Shown here: piece by piece, positions 31,995 to 41,056 of the stretch
Layout of the letters: every line of letters begins with the position of its first letter
How positions within the stretch are numbered: the stretch's first letter is position 1
Assembly (NCBI GenBank): GCA_018262775.1
Contig: JADFDU010000003.1
Coordinates: 1 to 64,000 of the forward strand
DNA: 64,000 nucleotides
Source: Rhodocyclaceae bacterium
Lineage (GTDB): Bacteria; Pseudomonadota; Gammaproteobacteria; Burkholderiales; Rhodocyclaceae
Direction of reading: 5' to 3'
The notes under the pieces: model-generated
The model's input: the letters and a program-made list of their open reading frames with translations, nothing else
What the model was told of the DNA's origin: nothing
The model's database searches: none
Translations under genes and position numbers: made by a program

Positions 31995-32384
31995 CTATAC
32001 GCCCATGACCCGCAGCCCGGGATAGGTTTCTGCGTAGCGCAGCAGGGCAGCATCCGCCGTCGCCAGTTGCATGCCTTCGCATTGCGCGGTGGCCAGCAGC
32101 AGGAGATCGAAGGGATCTTTGTGCCCGGGTGGCAAATCCGACGTCGCCAGCGCATGACTCTCGGTGATGGCCATGAAAACCACGCCCGCCGCGGCGAGTT
32201 CATCGCGAAAGTCGCGCGGCGGCACTGGCAGTTTGCCCAGCCCATGCTTTATTGCAGCTTCCCAGACGCTGGCAACCGAAACCGCACACGGGCTTTCCGC
32301 CAATTTCTTGCGCACAGCCCGGCTCAGGCGCGGACTGCCGACCAGCCACCACAGCGCAATCTGGGTGTCGAGCAACAATCTCAC
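31995..32384 (-). CDS. PIN-domain toxin (VapC-like)
   Basis: MRLLLDTQIALWWL...DPFDLLLLATA. Confidence 0.88.
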   Translation of the reverse strand: MRLLLDTQIALWWLVGSPRLSRAVRKKLAESPCAVSVASVWEAAIKHGLGKLPVPPRDFRDELAAAGVVFMAITESHALATSDLPPGHKDPFDLLLLATAQCEGMQLATADAALLRYAETYPGLRVMGV

Positions 32385-32620
32385 GGCTTGCCCGCCAGCA
32401 GGCCGGCCACTTCCTCATCGATCTCCGGCGTAAAGGCCGCATCGATGTCCTGCGACTTGACCTTCAGCCGGCCCCATGCGGCAGGTAGTCGTTGCTCCGA
32501 CAGCGGCACCAGCCGCACCATGGGCTTGCCGTGGCTGGCGATGACGACCTCCTCACCCTCCAGCGCAGCCTGCACCAGTTTAGACAGCTGGCTCTTTGCT
32601 TCAAGCATGTTCACTTTCAT
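32381..32620 (-). CDS. Phd/YefM-like antitoxin
   Basis: MKVNMLEAKSQLSKLVQAALEGEEVVIASHGKPMVRLVPL; ATGA overlap with toxin. Confidence 0.88.
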   Translation of the reverse strand: MKVNMLEAKSQLSKLVQAALEGEEVVIASHGKPMVRLVPLSEQRLPAAWGRLKVKSQDIDAAFTPEIDEEVAGLLAGKP

Positions 32621-32671
32621 CGTTTCACCTCCATCAATAGCGGCATCATAGCAATCTTAGCCAAGTTAGCC

Positions 32672-32997
32672 AAGGCCGTCTCAACCAGCTGACCTTCCCG
32701 ACCGGCTTTACCGTGGCCTACACCTACGATGCCAACGGCAACCTCGTCTCCGGCAACGGCCGCACCCTCACCTACACCAGCTACAACGCCCCGGCGACCA
32801 TCGCCAACGCCGCATACGGCTACGCCTACACCTACAACGCCGAACACGAGCGCGTGCGTCTGGTCGCCACCCGCGAGGACGCCAAGGCGGCCATCTTCAG
32901 TTACATCGAGCCGTTCTACAATCGCCAACGGATTCACCAGTCCTTGGGTTATTTGAGCCCACAGAAATTCGAGAAGCAGAATGTGTGCCTCGATTGA
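32672..32997 (+). pseudogene. Chimeric remnant: RHS/YD-repeat fragment fused to IS3 OrfB C-terminus
   Basis: AYTYDANGNLVSGNGRTLTYTSYNAPATI then SYIEPFYNRQRIHQSLGYLSPQKFE. Confidence 0.8.
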
Positions 32998-33051
32998 ACT
33001 GTCCGGAAAAGCCGGTCTACCTCAGCACGGCCCCTTTTGCAAAGGGGCGAA

Positions 33052-33909
33052 TTATGTGGTCTGGAGGAAGCTGCGTTCTTCGCCGTCGAGGACGAGGCAG
33101 GTAAGGACGCCGGATTTGTAGGCACCGGTGTCGATGCCGATGCGGTTGGGCCGCACCTCCGGTTCGGGACTGATGCTGTGACCGTGCACGATCACGGCGC
33201 CGTGATCGAGTTCGGAATCAAGGAAGCGCCGGCGGATCCACATGCAGTCGCGCGCCGCCTGTTCGGCCAGCGGCACGCCGGGCACGATGCCGGCGTGGAC
33301 AAAGCAGTAGCCGCCCTCGCGCCACATCGTCTGCAGGCCGCGGAAGAAGGCCAAGTGCGCGGGCGGCAGCGCCGCCGTCAGCTCGTGGCGTAGCGCTTCG
33401 AGGCTTGAAACTTCTTCGGGCTGCGGCGGCATCGTGGCGCCATAGGCGTCCTGGTAGTCCACATGCCAGCGCATGGCTTCGAGCAGGTGCTCGTCCCGGC
33501 GGCGCGGCAGCGGGCAGGCCACGCCGTAAGCGGCGGCGGTCTCGATGCCGCCGTACTCGAGCCAATTGATGGCGATGGCCATCTCGCCGTCGAAGTAACG
33601 CAGCATCGCCTGCTCGACGTTGCCCATCAGGCAAACGACCTCGAATCCCTCCAGGCCAGGCGTCAGCAGCAGATCGACGACGGCCCGGCACTCGGGGCCA
33701 CGGTTGACATAGTCGCCGAGGAAGACCGCCACGCGCCGCTGCGCGCGACGGATGCGGCTGTCGGCACGAATGCCGGCGAGCAGCTGCGAGAGCAGGTCGG
33801 CGCGGCCGTGGATGTCGCCGACGGCATACACCACCGTGCCGGGCGGGATGGCCGCCCGCGGTGCTGTGCTGTCTGTCGGGCCCGGACAGCTGCGCCAGCG
33901 CAGGCTCAC
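33052..33909 (-). CDS. Metallophosphoesterase (Ser/Thr phosphatase-like)
   Basis: AVGDIHGRADLL, FLGDYVNRGPECRAV, LMGNVEQ. Confidence 0.85.
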   Translation of the reverse strand: MSLRWRSCPGPTDSTAPRAAIPPGTVVYAVGDIHGRADLLSQLLAGIRADSRIRRAQRRVAVFLGDYVNRGPECRAVVDLLLTPGLEGFEVVCLMGNVEQAMLRYFDGEMAIAINWLEYGGIETAAAYGVACPLPRRRDEHLLEAMRWHVDYQDAYGATMPPQPEEVSSLEALRHELTAALPPAHLAFFRGLQTMWREGGYCFVHAGIVPGVPLAEQAARDCMWIRRRFLDSELDHGAVIVHGHSISPEPEVRPNRIGIDTGAYKSGVLTCLVLDGEERSFLQTT

Positions 33910-33916
33910 TGGTGAA

Positions 33917-35215
33917 TCACGCGTCGCGGTTGACGTGGAAGCGTTTGGCCTTCAGTTCGAAGCGCGGCAGCACGTTGCGGGCGACGAAATGCACGCGCGG
34001 ACGGAAGGAAAGCATCGTATCCAGCCGTTCGGCGATGGTGTGCACGACGTTCGGGTCAGCGCCTTCGCACAGTTCGATTTCGACATCCATCTCGTCCATC
34101 TGGCGCTGTTTGTTGACAGTGATGCGGAACTCGTCGACCTCGACGAACTTGCGCAGGATGTTCTCGACGCCGGCCGGGTATACGTTGACGCCGCGCACCG
34201 TGACCATGTCGTCGGCGCGGCCGATGATGCCGCCCTCGAAGCGCATCGAGGTGCGCCCGCAGGCGCAAGGCTGCGTGGTGGCACGCACGATGTCGCCGGT
34301 GCGGTAGCGGATGATGGGAAAACCCCAGCGGCCGAGGTTGGTGATGACCAGCTCACCGCGCTCGCCTTCCGCCACCGGCCGGCCGGTGGCCGGATCGAGG
34401 ATCTCAGCGATGTATTCGCCCTCGATGAGATGGGTGCCGCCGGGCTGGGCCTCGCATTCGAATGAATGCGCGCCGACTTCGGTGGCGCCGGCATGGTCGT
34501 AGCACTTGGCGCGCCACGCGTCCTCGATACGCGCCTTGGTTGACGGCACGTTGGCGCCCGGCTCACCGGCATTCACGACGGAGCGCATGGGGATCGAGGA
34601 CAGGTCGAAGCCGGTCTCGCGCGCCACTTCTGCCAGGCGCAGCGCGTAGGTTGGCGTGCAACAGAGCACGGTGGCGCCGACCTCGCGCATAAGTTCGAGG
34701 CGCTGTGGCGAATCACGGCCGCCGCCCGGGACCATCAGCGCACCAAGCTGGCGCGCGCCTTCCGTCGCGGCCCAGAAGCCGATGAAGGGGCCGAAGGAGA
34801 AAGCCATGAAGACACGGTCGGTCGCCGTCACGCCGGCGCCGGCGAGGACGTGGCCCCAGCAACGACCCCACCACTGCCAGCCGGCTTCGGTATCGGGCAC
34901 CTTGAGCGGTACGCCGGTGGTGCCGGAGGTCTGGTGGAAGCGGACGTAATGTTCGGTCGGGTAGGTCAGGTTGTTGCCGAAGGGTCCGCTGGCGGCCTGG
35001 TCTGCCATCAGTTCGCTCTTCGTCGTGGGCGGCAGCCGCGACAAGTCGGCGAGCGACTTGAGGTCGCCCGGTTGCATGCCGGCGGCCTTCCATTTGGCCG
35101 TGTAGAAACGGTTGTGTTCCCACAGTTCGGCGATCAGGGCTTGCAGTTTGCTGAATTGCAAAGCCTGGAGCCGATCTCGCGGCAGGGTTTCGGTACTTGA
35201 GTCGAAATAGGGCAT
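33917..35215 (-). CDS. PaaK-family aryl-CoA ligase (possible 4-hydroxybenzoate- or phenylacetate-CoA ligase)
   Basis: HQTSGTTGVPLKVPDT, YDHAGATEVGAHSFEC, GRADDMVTVRGVNVYPAGVE. Confidence 0.85.
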   Translation of the reverse strand: MPYFDSSTETLPRDRLQALQFSKLQALIAELWEHNRFYTAKWKAAGMQPGDLKSLADLSRLPPTTKSELMADQAASGPFGNNLTYPTEHYVRFHQTSGTTGVPLKVPDTEAGWQWWGRCWGHVLAGAGVTATDRVFMAFSFGPFIGFWAATEGARQLGALMVPGGGRDSPQRLELMREVGATVLCCTPTYALRLAEVARETGFDLSSIPMRSVVNAGEPGANVPSTKARIEDAWRAKCYDHAGATEVGAHSFECEAQPGGTHLIEGEYIAEILDPATGRPVAEGERGELVITNLGRWGFPIIRYRTGDIVRATTQPCACGRTSMRFEGGIIGRADDMVTVRGVNVYPAGVENILRKFVEVDEFRITVNKQRQMDEMDVEIELCEGADPNVVHTIAERLDTMLSFRPRVHFVARNVLPRFELKAKRFHVNRDA

Positions 35216-35277
35216 ATCAATCTTTGAAAAAAGCCTCTCCGCTTTGTCCGTGTTGTGCTGTGATGACGCGCAGTAAA

Positions 35278-35739
35278 TCAGGCCTTGCAGTCGCGCATCT
35301 CGGCGTACACCGCCTGTTCCATCTTGAGCATCGCCTCGCGCTGTTCGGCGGGCCAGGTGTAGGTGAGCGCATTGGTGGATACCCCCGGCCACGACTGGTC
35401 CTTGGCGCCGACCACGTCCATTTCGTAGAGCGCGATCACGTAGGGCGCGGACGCGTCGAGGTGTGGCTTGAGCTGGCGGGCCCGGCCCTTGACGATGAAA
35501 GTGACGTCGCCTTGGCCAATGACCTGCAGCGACGCCTGTCCGCTGCGTTGCAGGTTGGCCATGGTCGAGCCGCCCTCGTCGACGGCGAAGCGCACCCGTC
35601 CGGCATCCAGCGCCAGGATCCAGGTGTAGGCGGAGGTCGCGTAGCCGTCCGCGCCGGCGGTGAGCAGCAGGCCGGGGGCGCCGGGGCGTAAGTACGCCAC
35701 CAGCTTTTCGGGCATTTGCGGGGTGATTTTGCCGATCAT
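35278..35739 (-). CDS. Pyridoxamine 5'-phosphate oxidase-like protein
   Basis: Flavin split-barrel-like sequence. Confidence 0.6.
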   Translation of the reverse strand: MIGKITPQMPEKLVAYLRPGAPGLLLTAGADGYATSAYTWILALDAGRVRFAVDEGGSTMANLQRSGQASLQVIGQGDVTFIVKGRARQLKPHLDASAPYVIALYEMDVVGAKDQSWPGVSTNALTYTWPAEQREAMLKMEQAVYAEMRDCKA

Positions 35740-35754
35740 GAAAGCGTTCTCCTG

Positions 35755-35777
35755 AAAGTCAGTTCCGGCACCACGGC
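35755..35777 (-). repeat. GCCGT-N10-CTGACTTT dispersed motif
   Basis: GCCGTGGTGCCGGAACTGACTTT. Confidence 0.7.
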
Positions 35778-36271
35778 GCCGTTGCGTCGAGAATGACGCT
35801 GTACAACCATGCGTCTATCGCCAGACCGCTCGAAGGCGGTGCTTCCCGGGGCAATTCTCCCGGCTTGAAGAGACCGATCTCGATGGCATCGTCGCCCGCC
35901 ACCGGCGTGCCAGCAACAATGTGGGCACGATAGGCGACGATCAGCACATTCACGTCGGCACGCGAGTACACATCGTGCAATCCGTCGAGCGCAATTTCCA
36001 GCCCCGTTTCCTCGCGCGCCTCGCGGATGACCGCCTCGGGCACCGACTCGCCGCACTCGACATAACCCGCCGGCGGCGCCCAGTAGCCGGCCAGCGGCGC
36101 GGCGAGACGGCGGATCATCACCAGCCGGCCCTCGTGTTCGATGAGCGCCATGCCCACCGGTGCCGGATTACGCCAGGCGACCGCGCCACATTGCTCGCAC
36201 TGCTGCCGCGTCCTGCCGCCCTCGAAAGTCAGTGCCGCCAATACGGCGCCGCAATGCTGACAATGGCGCAT
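35759..36271 (-). CDS. NUDIX hydrolase with N-terminal zinc ribbon
   Basis: GYVECGESVPEAVIREAREETGLE; CQHCG...CEQCG. Confidence 0.9.
   Translation of the reverse strand: MRHCQHCGAVLAALTFEGGRTRQQCEQCGAVAWRNPAPVGMALIEHEGRLVMIRRLAAPLAGYWAPPAGYVECGESVPEAVIREAREETGLEIALDGLHDVYSRADVNVLIVAYRAHIVAGTPVAGDDAIEIGLFKPGELPREAPPSSGLAIDAWLYSVILDATAPWCRN
36225..36247 (-). repeat. GCCGT-N10-CTGACTTT dispersed motif
   Basis: GCCGTATTGGCGGCACTGACTTT. Confidence 0.7.
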
Positions 36272-36691
36272 TCAGCAGACGATGCTGACGGCGACGCGCT
36301 CGCCGTCGCCGACTCCCAGCGCCTGGCGCATCGGCACGGCGGAAACAACCTCGAATTTGTCCGGCGGATAACCGCCGATTTCCGGGAACACCACCGCACC
36401 GGTGATGCGCCCGGCGACGACGACGAGAAAGCACTTCGCCGCGCAAAAGCCCGGCTCGGGCGTGATGGCAATGCCGGTTTCGCGCGCCATGATGCGCTTC
36501 GCCTCTTCCCAGTCCGGCCCGCTCATGTGCAGGTTGAAGGTGCCCGGGTAGGGCTCGAAACCAAGCTTGGCGAGGAATTCTCGCCGCACCCACTCCAGTT
36601 GCGTGAAGCCGGCTCCCTCGCCCAATCCGGTGCAGGCCTCGCCTTCGAGCAACAGCGTTGCTGCTTCCGTCACCCTTTCTGTCACCGCCAT
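36272..36691 (-). CDS. CTP-dependent (archaeal-type, DUF120) riboflavin kinase-like protein
   Basis: LGEGAGFTQLEWVRREFLAKLGFEPYPGTFNLHM...GFCAAKCFLVVVAGRITGAVVFPEIGGYPPDKFEVV. Confidence 0.8.
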   Translation of the reverse strand: MAVTERVTEAATLLLEGEACTGLGEGAGFTQLEWVRREFLAKLGFEPYPGTFNLHMSGPDWEEAKRIMARETGIAITPEPGFCAAKCFLVVVAGRITGAVVFPEIGGYPPDKFEVVSAVPMRQALGVGDGERVAVSIVC

Positions 36692-36703
36692 GGCCGCATC
36701 CCC

Positions 36704-37288
36704 CTATTTCTTCTTCAATGCTTCCCGCTCCTCGTTGCCAGTCCAGCGCTGGAAGAGGTCGAGGTCGAGGTCGAACTGGTCGAGCGCCTTGTTGACGGAC
36801 TGCATGATCACGTCTTCGAGCGTCTTCGGACGGTGGTAGAAGGCCGGTAGCGGCGGCACCAGCACGGCGCCGGTTTCCGTCACCTGCGTCATCAGGCGCA
36901 GGTGCCCCAGATGCAGCGGCGTCTCGCGCAGCATCAGCACCAGCTTGCGGCGTTCCTTCAGCGTCACGTCGGCGGCGCGTACCAGCAGGTTGGTGTTGAA
37001 GGAATTGGCGATGGCCGACAGCGTCTTGATCGAGCACGGCGCGAGCACCATGCCGGCATGGCGGAAGGAACCTGAGGAGATGCAGGCGCCGACGTCGTTG
37101 ATGTCGTGCACATGGCTGGCGAGCTTCTTCACGTCGTCAACCGAGTAATCGGTTTCGTATACGAGGGTGCGCTTGGCCGAGTCGCTCATGACGAGGTGCG
37201 TCTCGACACCCGCCTTCTTGAGGACCTCCAGGATGCGGATACCGTAGATGGCCCCGCTCGCGCCGGAAATGCCGACAACCAGTTTCAT
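36704..37288 (-). CDS. UbiX-family flavin prenyltransferase
   Basis: MKLVVGISGASGAIYGIRILE...LVLMLRETPLHLGHLRLM. Confidence 0.93.
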   Translation of the reverse strand: MKLVVGISGASGAIYGIRILEVLKKAGVETHLVMSDSAKRTLVYETDYSVDDVKKLASHVHDINDVGACISSGSFRHAGMVLAPCSIKTLSAIANSFNTNLLVRAADVTLKERRKLVLMLRETPLHLGHLRLMTQVTETGAVLVPPLPAFYHRPKTLEDVIMQSVNKALDQFDLDLDLFQRWTGNEEREALKKK

Positions 37289-37296
37289 ACTGTTCC

Positions 37297-38643
37297 TTAT
37301 TTATGTGCCGCGTCGAGCACGGCCTTCGCCCTGGCGACGGCGGCGGCCGGAATTGCGATCTTGTCGAATGCATCCCCGGCGCCGCGCGTGGCATCGAATC
37401 CGATCTTCGAACCGCTACCGCCGCCTCCTGCGGAAGGATCGATGATGTAGCCTTCCATGCCGCCGAGTATGACGGTATCCCGCACAGGCTGAAAGCGAGT
37501 GGACATCGCCCAGGAAACCTCGCGCGGATCGCGGATGTCGACGTCGTCGTCGACCACCGTCAGCACCTTCAGGCGCCGATCGAGCGTCAGCGCCAAATGG
37601 ATCAGGCGGCGCACCTCGTGGGGTGGGCAGTCCTTCACGGCAATCACGGCAGCAAAGCTGCAGGTACCGGGCACCAGTTCCAGGTCGACCACGCCGCGCA
37701 CCAGTGCCTTGAGCTGACCGAGCAGTTCCGCGCCGCCGGCCAGCGACAGCAGCGTATCGATCTCCGTCGTCCATGGACACAGGGCGGGAAAGATGTAGTC
37801 CTTGCGGTGAGTGACGGCCGTCACCTCGATGACGGGACTGTTGTTGGTGAAATAGGCGCCGGTATTTTCGCCGAAAGGTCCTTCTGCTTCGCGCACGCCC
37901 GGCAGTACATGGCCCTCGATGATGACTTCGGCGCGCGCCGGCACCTCCACATCCACTGTCAACGCACGCGTCAGTTCGACGGGCGCACCGCGCAGGCTAC
38001 CGGCGATGTCCATCTTGTCCGGTCCAAGCGGACCGGTCTTCACCACCGAAGCCAGGAACATGGCCGGATCGACACCGAGGGCGACCGCGATGTCGAGTGG
38101 CTTGCCCTGCTTCTCGGCATTGGCGAGATACTGCGTGAGGGGCGGATTGGCCAGCAGGATGCCGAAGCGCCGGCCGCCCTTGAACATCATGCGGTGGATG
38201 CCCATGCCGCGCATGCCGCTGAGCGGATCGCGCGCCAGTACCATGCCGCAGGTGAGGAAGGGCGCGGCATCCTTCTCGTGATGCGTCATCAGGGGCAGCA
38301 GCGCAGCGACGTCGGCCGGCTGCCGATGCACGACTTCCTGCACCGGCACCTCGCGCGCGGCGACCGGCGCGATGCCCTGCACCGATTTCGCCACATAGGT
38401 TTCGATCAGGTGCGCCTCGTCCGTACCAAGGGCGCGCGCGGCAAGGCCACGGCTCGACAGCAGGTTGCCGACGATGCGCACACCGGGAAAACCGGCGACC
38501 TGCTCGAAGAGCACGGCCCGCCCGCTATTCTGCGTCTGCTTCAGGACGGCGGCGACTTCATGCCGCGGCGAAACAGACTCCTGCAAGCGCAGGAGGTCGC
38601 TGCCAAGACCATCGAGGAATGACCGCAAATCCACTTTGGCCAT
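37297..38643 (-). CDS. UbiD-family (de)carboxylase, third paralogue in the cluster
   Basis: UbiD core: GPFGENTGAYF, GIHRMMFKGGRRFGI. Confidence 0.88.
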   Translation of the reverse strand: MAKVDLRSFLDGLGSDLLRLQESVSPRHEVAAVLKQTQNSGRAVLFEQVAGFPGVRIVGNLLSSRGLAARALGTDEAHLIETYVAKSVQGIAPVAAREVPVQEVVHRQPADVAALLPLMTHHEKDAAPFLTCGMVLARDPLSGMRGMGIHRMMFKGGRRFGILLANPPLTQYLANAEKQGKPLDIAVALGVDPAMFLASVVKTGPLGPDKMDIAGSLRGAPVELTRALTVDVEVPARAEVIIEGHVLPGVREAEGPFGENTGAYFTNNSPVIEVTAVTHRKDYIFPALCPWTTEIDTLLSLAGGAELLGQLKALVRGVVDLELVPGTCSFAAVIAVKDCPPHEVRRLIHLALTLDRRLKVLTVVDDDVDIRDPREVSWAMSTRFQPVRDTVILGGMEGYIIDPSAGGGGSGSKIGFDATRGAGDAFDKIAIPAAAVARAKAVLDAAHK

Positions 38644-38668
38644 GGCGCCGCTCGCGTTTCGTTTTTTC

Positions 38669-38929
38669 TCAGCGGTACTTCTCGGGCAGGCGCTGCACTT
38701 CCGCCAGCACCTTGATGGAATACTGGCTCGCAGATAGCTGGCCGCGCCCCATGCGCACCTGCAGGCTGTCAGGAAATGCGTCTGGCTTGGCGGAGACCTG
38801 GCATTTGACGCGCTTGTAGGTGTACTTGTGCAGGCCGGGATTGAGGGTGCGGATCGACAGCTCGATATCCTCGCCCTCGGCCAGCTCCGACATGTCCATG
38901 ACAAAAACTTCCCACTTGTTCATCGTCAT
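38669..38929 (-). CDS. ppcC: Phenylphosphate carboxylase small subunit (gamma-like, about 10 kDa)
   Basis: 86-aa protein next to UbiD-type carboxylase subunit; size and context. Confidence 0.65.
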   Translation of the reverse strand: MTMNKWEVFVMDMSELAEGEDIELSIRTLNPGLHKYTYKRVKCQVSAKPDAFPDSLQVRMGRGQLSASQYSIKVLAEVQRLPEKYR

Positions 38930-38935
38930 TTCTCC

Positions 38936-40393
38936 TTATTTGACTTCCGGATAGCCGTAGGCCGTCCAGTTGCTCAGAACCTTTTCCTGGATATCCTTCG
39001 GGTAGACGTTCTTGAACGACACTACCGTCGGCACGTCATTGGTCTTGTCCCAGTCCACCGGCCACAGGCAGTCGAACAGCACCTTGGAGCCGATCGAATA
39101 CTTGCGCTCATGCGGCGTGGCGTAGGGATAGAGCGGCGTGCCGGTGGTGTTCTTGTAGATGTGGATGCCGTTGGCCGGATGGCAGCGCGTGCAAAAGGCG
39201 TGATAGACCTCGTCCCAGTTGAAGATGTCGGTCTGGTCGTCCACCACCATCACCATATGGAACCAGGGGCCGAGCTTGCTGCCGAAGGCGAGTTGCGCGA
39301 TCTGCTGGGCAATGCCGGCGTAGGCGGGCTTCACGCCGACAATCATCATGTGGTGCGTCGAGCGCGGATGCATGTACACGCCCGTCACCGGGATGCCCTG
39401 GCTGCGCAGCAGCTTCTCCAGCTCCAGGCCAAGCGAGAACGAACGCAGCAGCTGGCCTTCGTCTTGCGGCACACCCATGTTGGAGATGGTCATGGTGGCA
39501 TTGTTGCGGTAGGTGATGCAATTCACGCGGAAGGTGACGCGGAAGTCGCGCGGGCTGGTGCGGTAGCCGGTGTACTCGCCGAAGGGGCCTTCCTCGACCT
39601 TGTAGTCCGGGCAGATCTCGCCCTCGATGATGATCTCGGCATCGGCCGGCACTTCCAGGTCGTTCGTTTCGCACTTCACCAGGCGCGCCGGCTCGCCTGA
39701 AAGCATGCCGACAAGTTCCGGCTCGGGGATCGGCGAGGGCGCGCAGGCGGCCATCGCCGCCAGCGGCGAGAGGCCGATGGCGGTGGCGAAGGGGCAGGAT
39801 TCGCCGCGCGGCAAATAGTACTCGGTGAGCGCCTTGCCGAGATCCGAGAAGGGAAACACCGCGCCCGACATGGTACGCGAGTCGAACATCATCTGCCGAT
39901 ACATGCCCCAGTTCACGTCGCCGCGCACCGGGTGCTTGGTCACCACGGCATGCCAGGTGCCGACGTAGCGGCCGCCGTCGCCGTCGTGCACCAGCGGCAC
40001 CGGCAGCTTGCACAGGTCGACATCCTTGCCCATGAGGATGTTCTCCTTGCAGGGGGCGTCCTTCTTGTCGATCAGCACGGGAGCGATGGGCTCGCTGTTG
40101 GTGCGCTTGAGATACTCCTTGCCGATTTCCGGCAGGCTGGAAGCCGGGTCCATGCCCAGCGAGATGGCCATGCGGCGATAGGTGGACAGCGGCGCGCCGA
40201 AGTAGGAGAAGCCCGGATAGTCCTTGATCTTCTCCATGAAGGGCGCCGGCGCGGCCAGTTCGCAGGCACGGCGCACAATCGCGCCCGCCTCGTTTTCCCA
40301 GTCTACTTCCTGCTTGATGCGCACGGCATCGCCGGCCTTGACGCAAGCCTCGATGAACTCGCGGTTGCTTTTCGGTGCTGAAATTTTCGACAC
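38936..40393 (-). CDS. Phenylphosphate carboxylase UbiD-family large subunit (alpha or beta)
   Basis: UbiD fold GPFGEYTGYRTSPRDFRVTF; cluster context. Confidence 0.85.
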   Translation of the reverse strand: MSKISAPKSNREFIEACVKAGDAVRIKQEVDWENEAGAIVRRACELAAPAPFMEKIKDYPGFSYFGAPLSTYRRMAISLGMDPASSLPEIGKEYLKRTNSEPIAPVLIDKKDAPCKENILMGKDVDLCKLPVPLVHDGDGGRYVGTWHAVVTKHPVRGDVNWGMYRQMMFDSRTMSGAVFPFSDLGKALTEYYLPRGESCPFATAIGLSPLAAMAACAPSPIPEPELVGMLSGEPARLVKCETNDLEVPADAEIIIEGEICPDYKVEEGPFGEYTGYRTSPRDFRVTFRVNCITYRNNATMTISNMGVPQDEGQLLRSFSLGLELEKLLRSQGIPVTGVYMHPRSTHHMMIVGVKPAYAGIAQQIAQLAFGSKLGPWFHMVMVVDDQTDIFNWDEVYHAFCTRCHPANGIHIYKNTTGTPLYPYATPHERKYSIGSKVLFDCLWPVDWDKTNDVPTVVSFKNVYPKDIQEKVLSNWTAYGYPEVK

Positions 40394-40433
40394 GTCTGCT
40401 CCTGAAAAAAAATGATGGTTACTGTTCGCCGGC

Positions 40434-40943
40434 TCAGCCGATCTTCGAGAGAATCTTGTCCCACTTGTCCTGCGCCTTGAGAATCATTTCCGCCGCCTCG
40501 CGTACCGCGCCGTAGCCGCCGCGCGCCTTGGTGACATAAGCGGCATGCTTTTTGACATCTTCGACGGCATCATTGACAGCGATGGGTAGGCCGACACGCT
40601 TCATCATCGACAGGTCCACCAGGTCGTCGCCGACATAAGCCACCTGCGCGTCGGTGATGTTCAGCTCCTTCAGCATCTCCTCGTAAGGCTCCGTCTTCTT
40701 TTTGATGCCTTCGTGGAACCGCTTGATTTTCAGTTCCTCGGCACGGTGGCGCACGGCGCCGGATTTCTTCGAGGTGATGATCGCCACTTCCACGCCAGAC
40801 ATCATCAGGACGATCACACCCATGCCGTCCTTGATGTCGAAATTGCGCGACTCCACTCCGTTGTCGTCGATGACAATGCGCCCGTCGGTCATGACGCCAT
40901 CGACGTCGAGAATGACCAGCTTGATGTCTTTGGCTTGTTCCAT
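40434..40943 (-). CDS. ppcD: Phenylphosphate carboxylase delta-like subunit, HAD/KdsC-type phosphatase
   Basis: LVILDVDGVMTDGRIVIDDNG, VGDDLVDLSMMKRVGLPIAV. Confidence 0.8.
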   Translation of the reverse strand: MEQAKDIKLVILDVDGVMTDGRIVIDDNGVESRNFDIKDGMGVIVLMMSGVEVAIITSKKSGAVRHRAEELKIKRFHEGIKKKTEPYEEMLKELNITDAQVAYVGDDLVDLSMMKRVGLPIAVNDAVEDVKKHAAYVTKARGGYGAVREAAEMILKAQDKWDKILSKIG

Positions 40944-40965
40944 GTTTCCTTCCTTGATCCAGGTT

Positions 40966-41051
40966 CGTCATCCCCGCGTCCCACGGGGATTTCCTTCGGT
41001 CAAAAGCGGGGATCCAGTCGTTGTATGGATTCCCGCTTTCGCGGGAATGAC
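40966..41051. repeat. REP-type palindromes
   Basis: CGTCATCCCCGCG...GGATTCCCGCTTTCGCGGGAATGAC. Confidence 0.8.
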
Positions 41052-41056
41052 ACTGC

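Noticed and set aside
30122-32245. 707-aa minus-strand ORF opposite lpdA
   Set aside because: Antisense shadow of lpdA running into the toxin gene.
40966-41051. Repeats considered as a possible CRISPR array
   Set aside because: Only a pair of inverted REP palindromes; no regular spacers and no cas genes.
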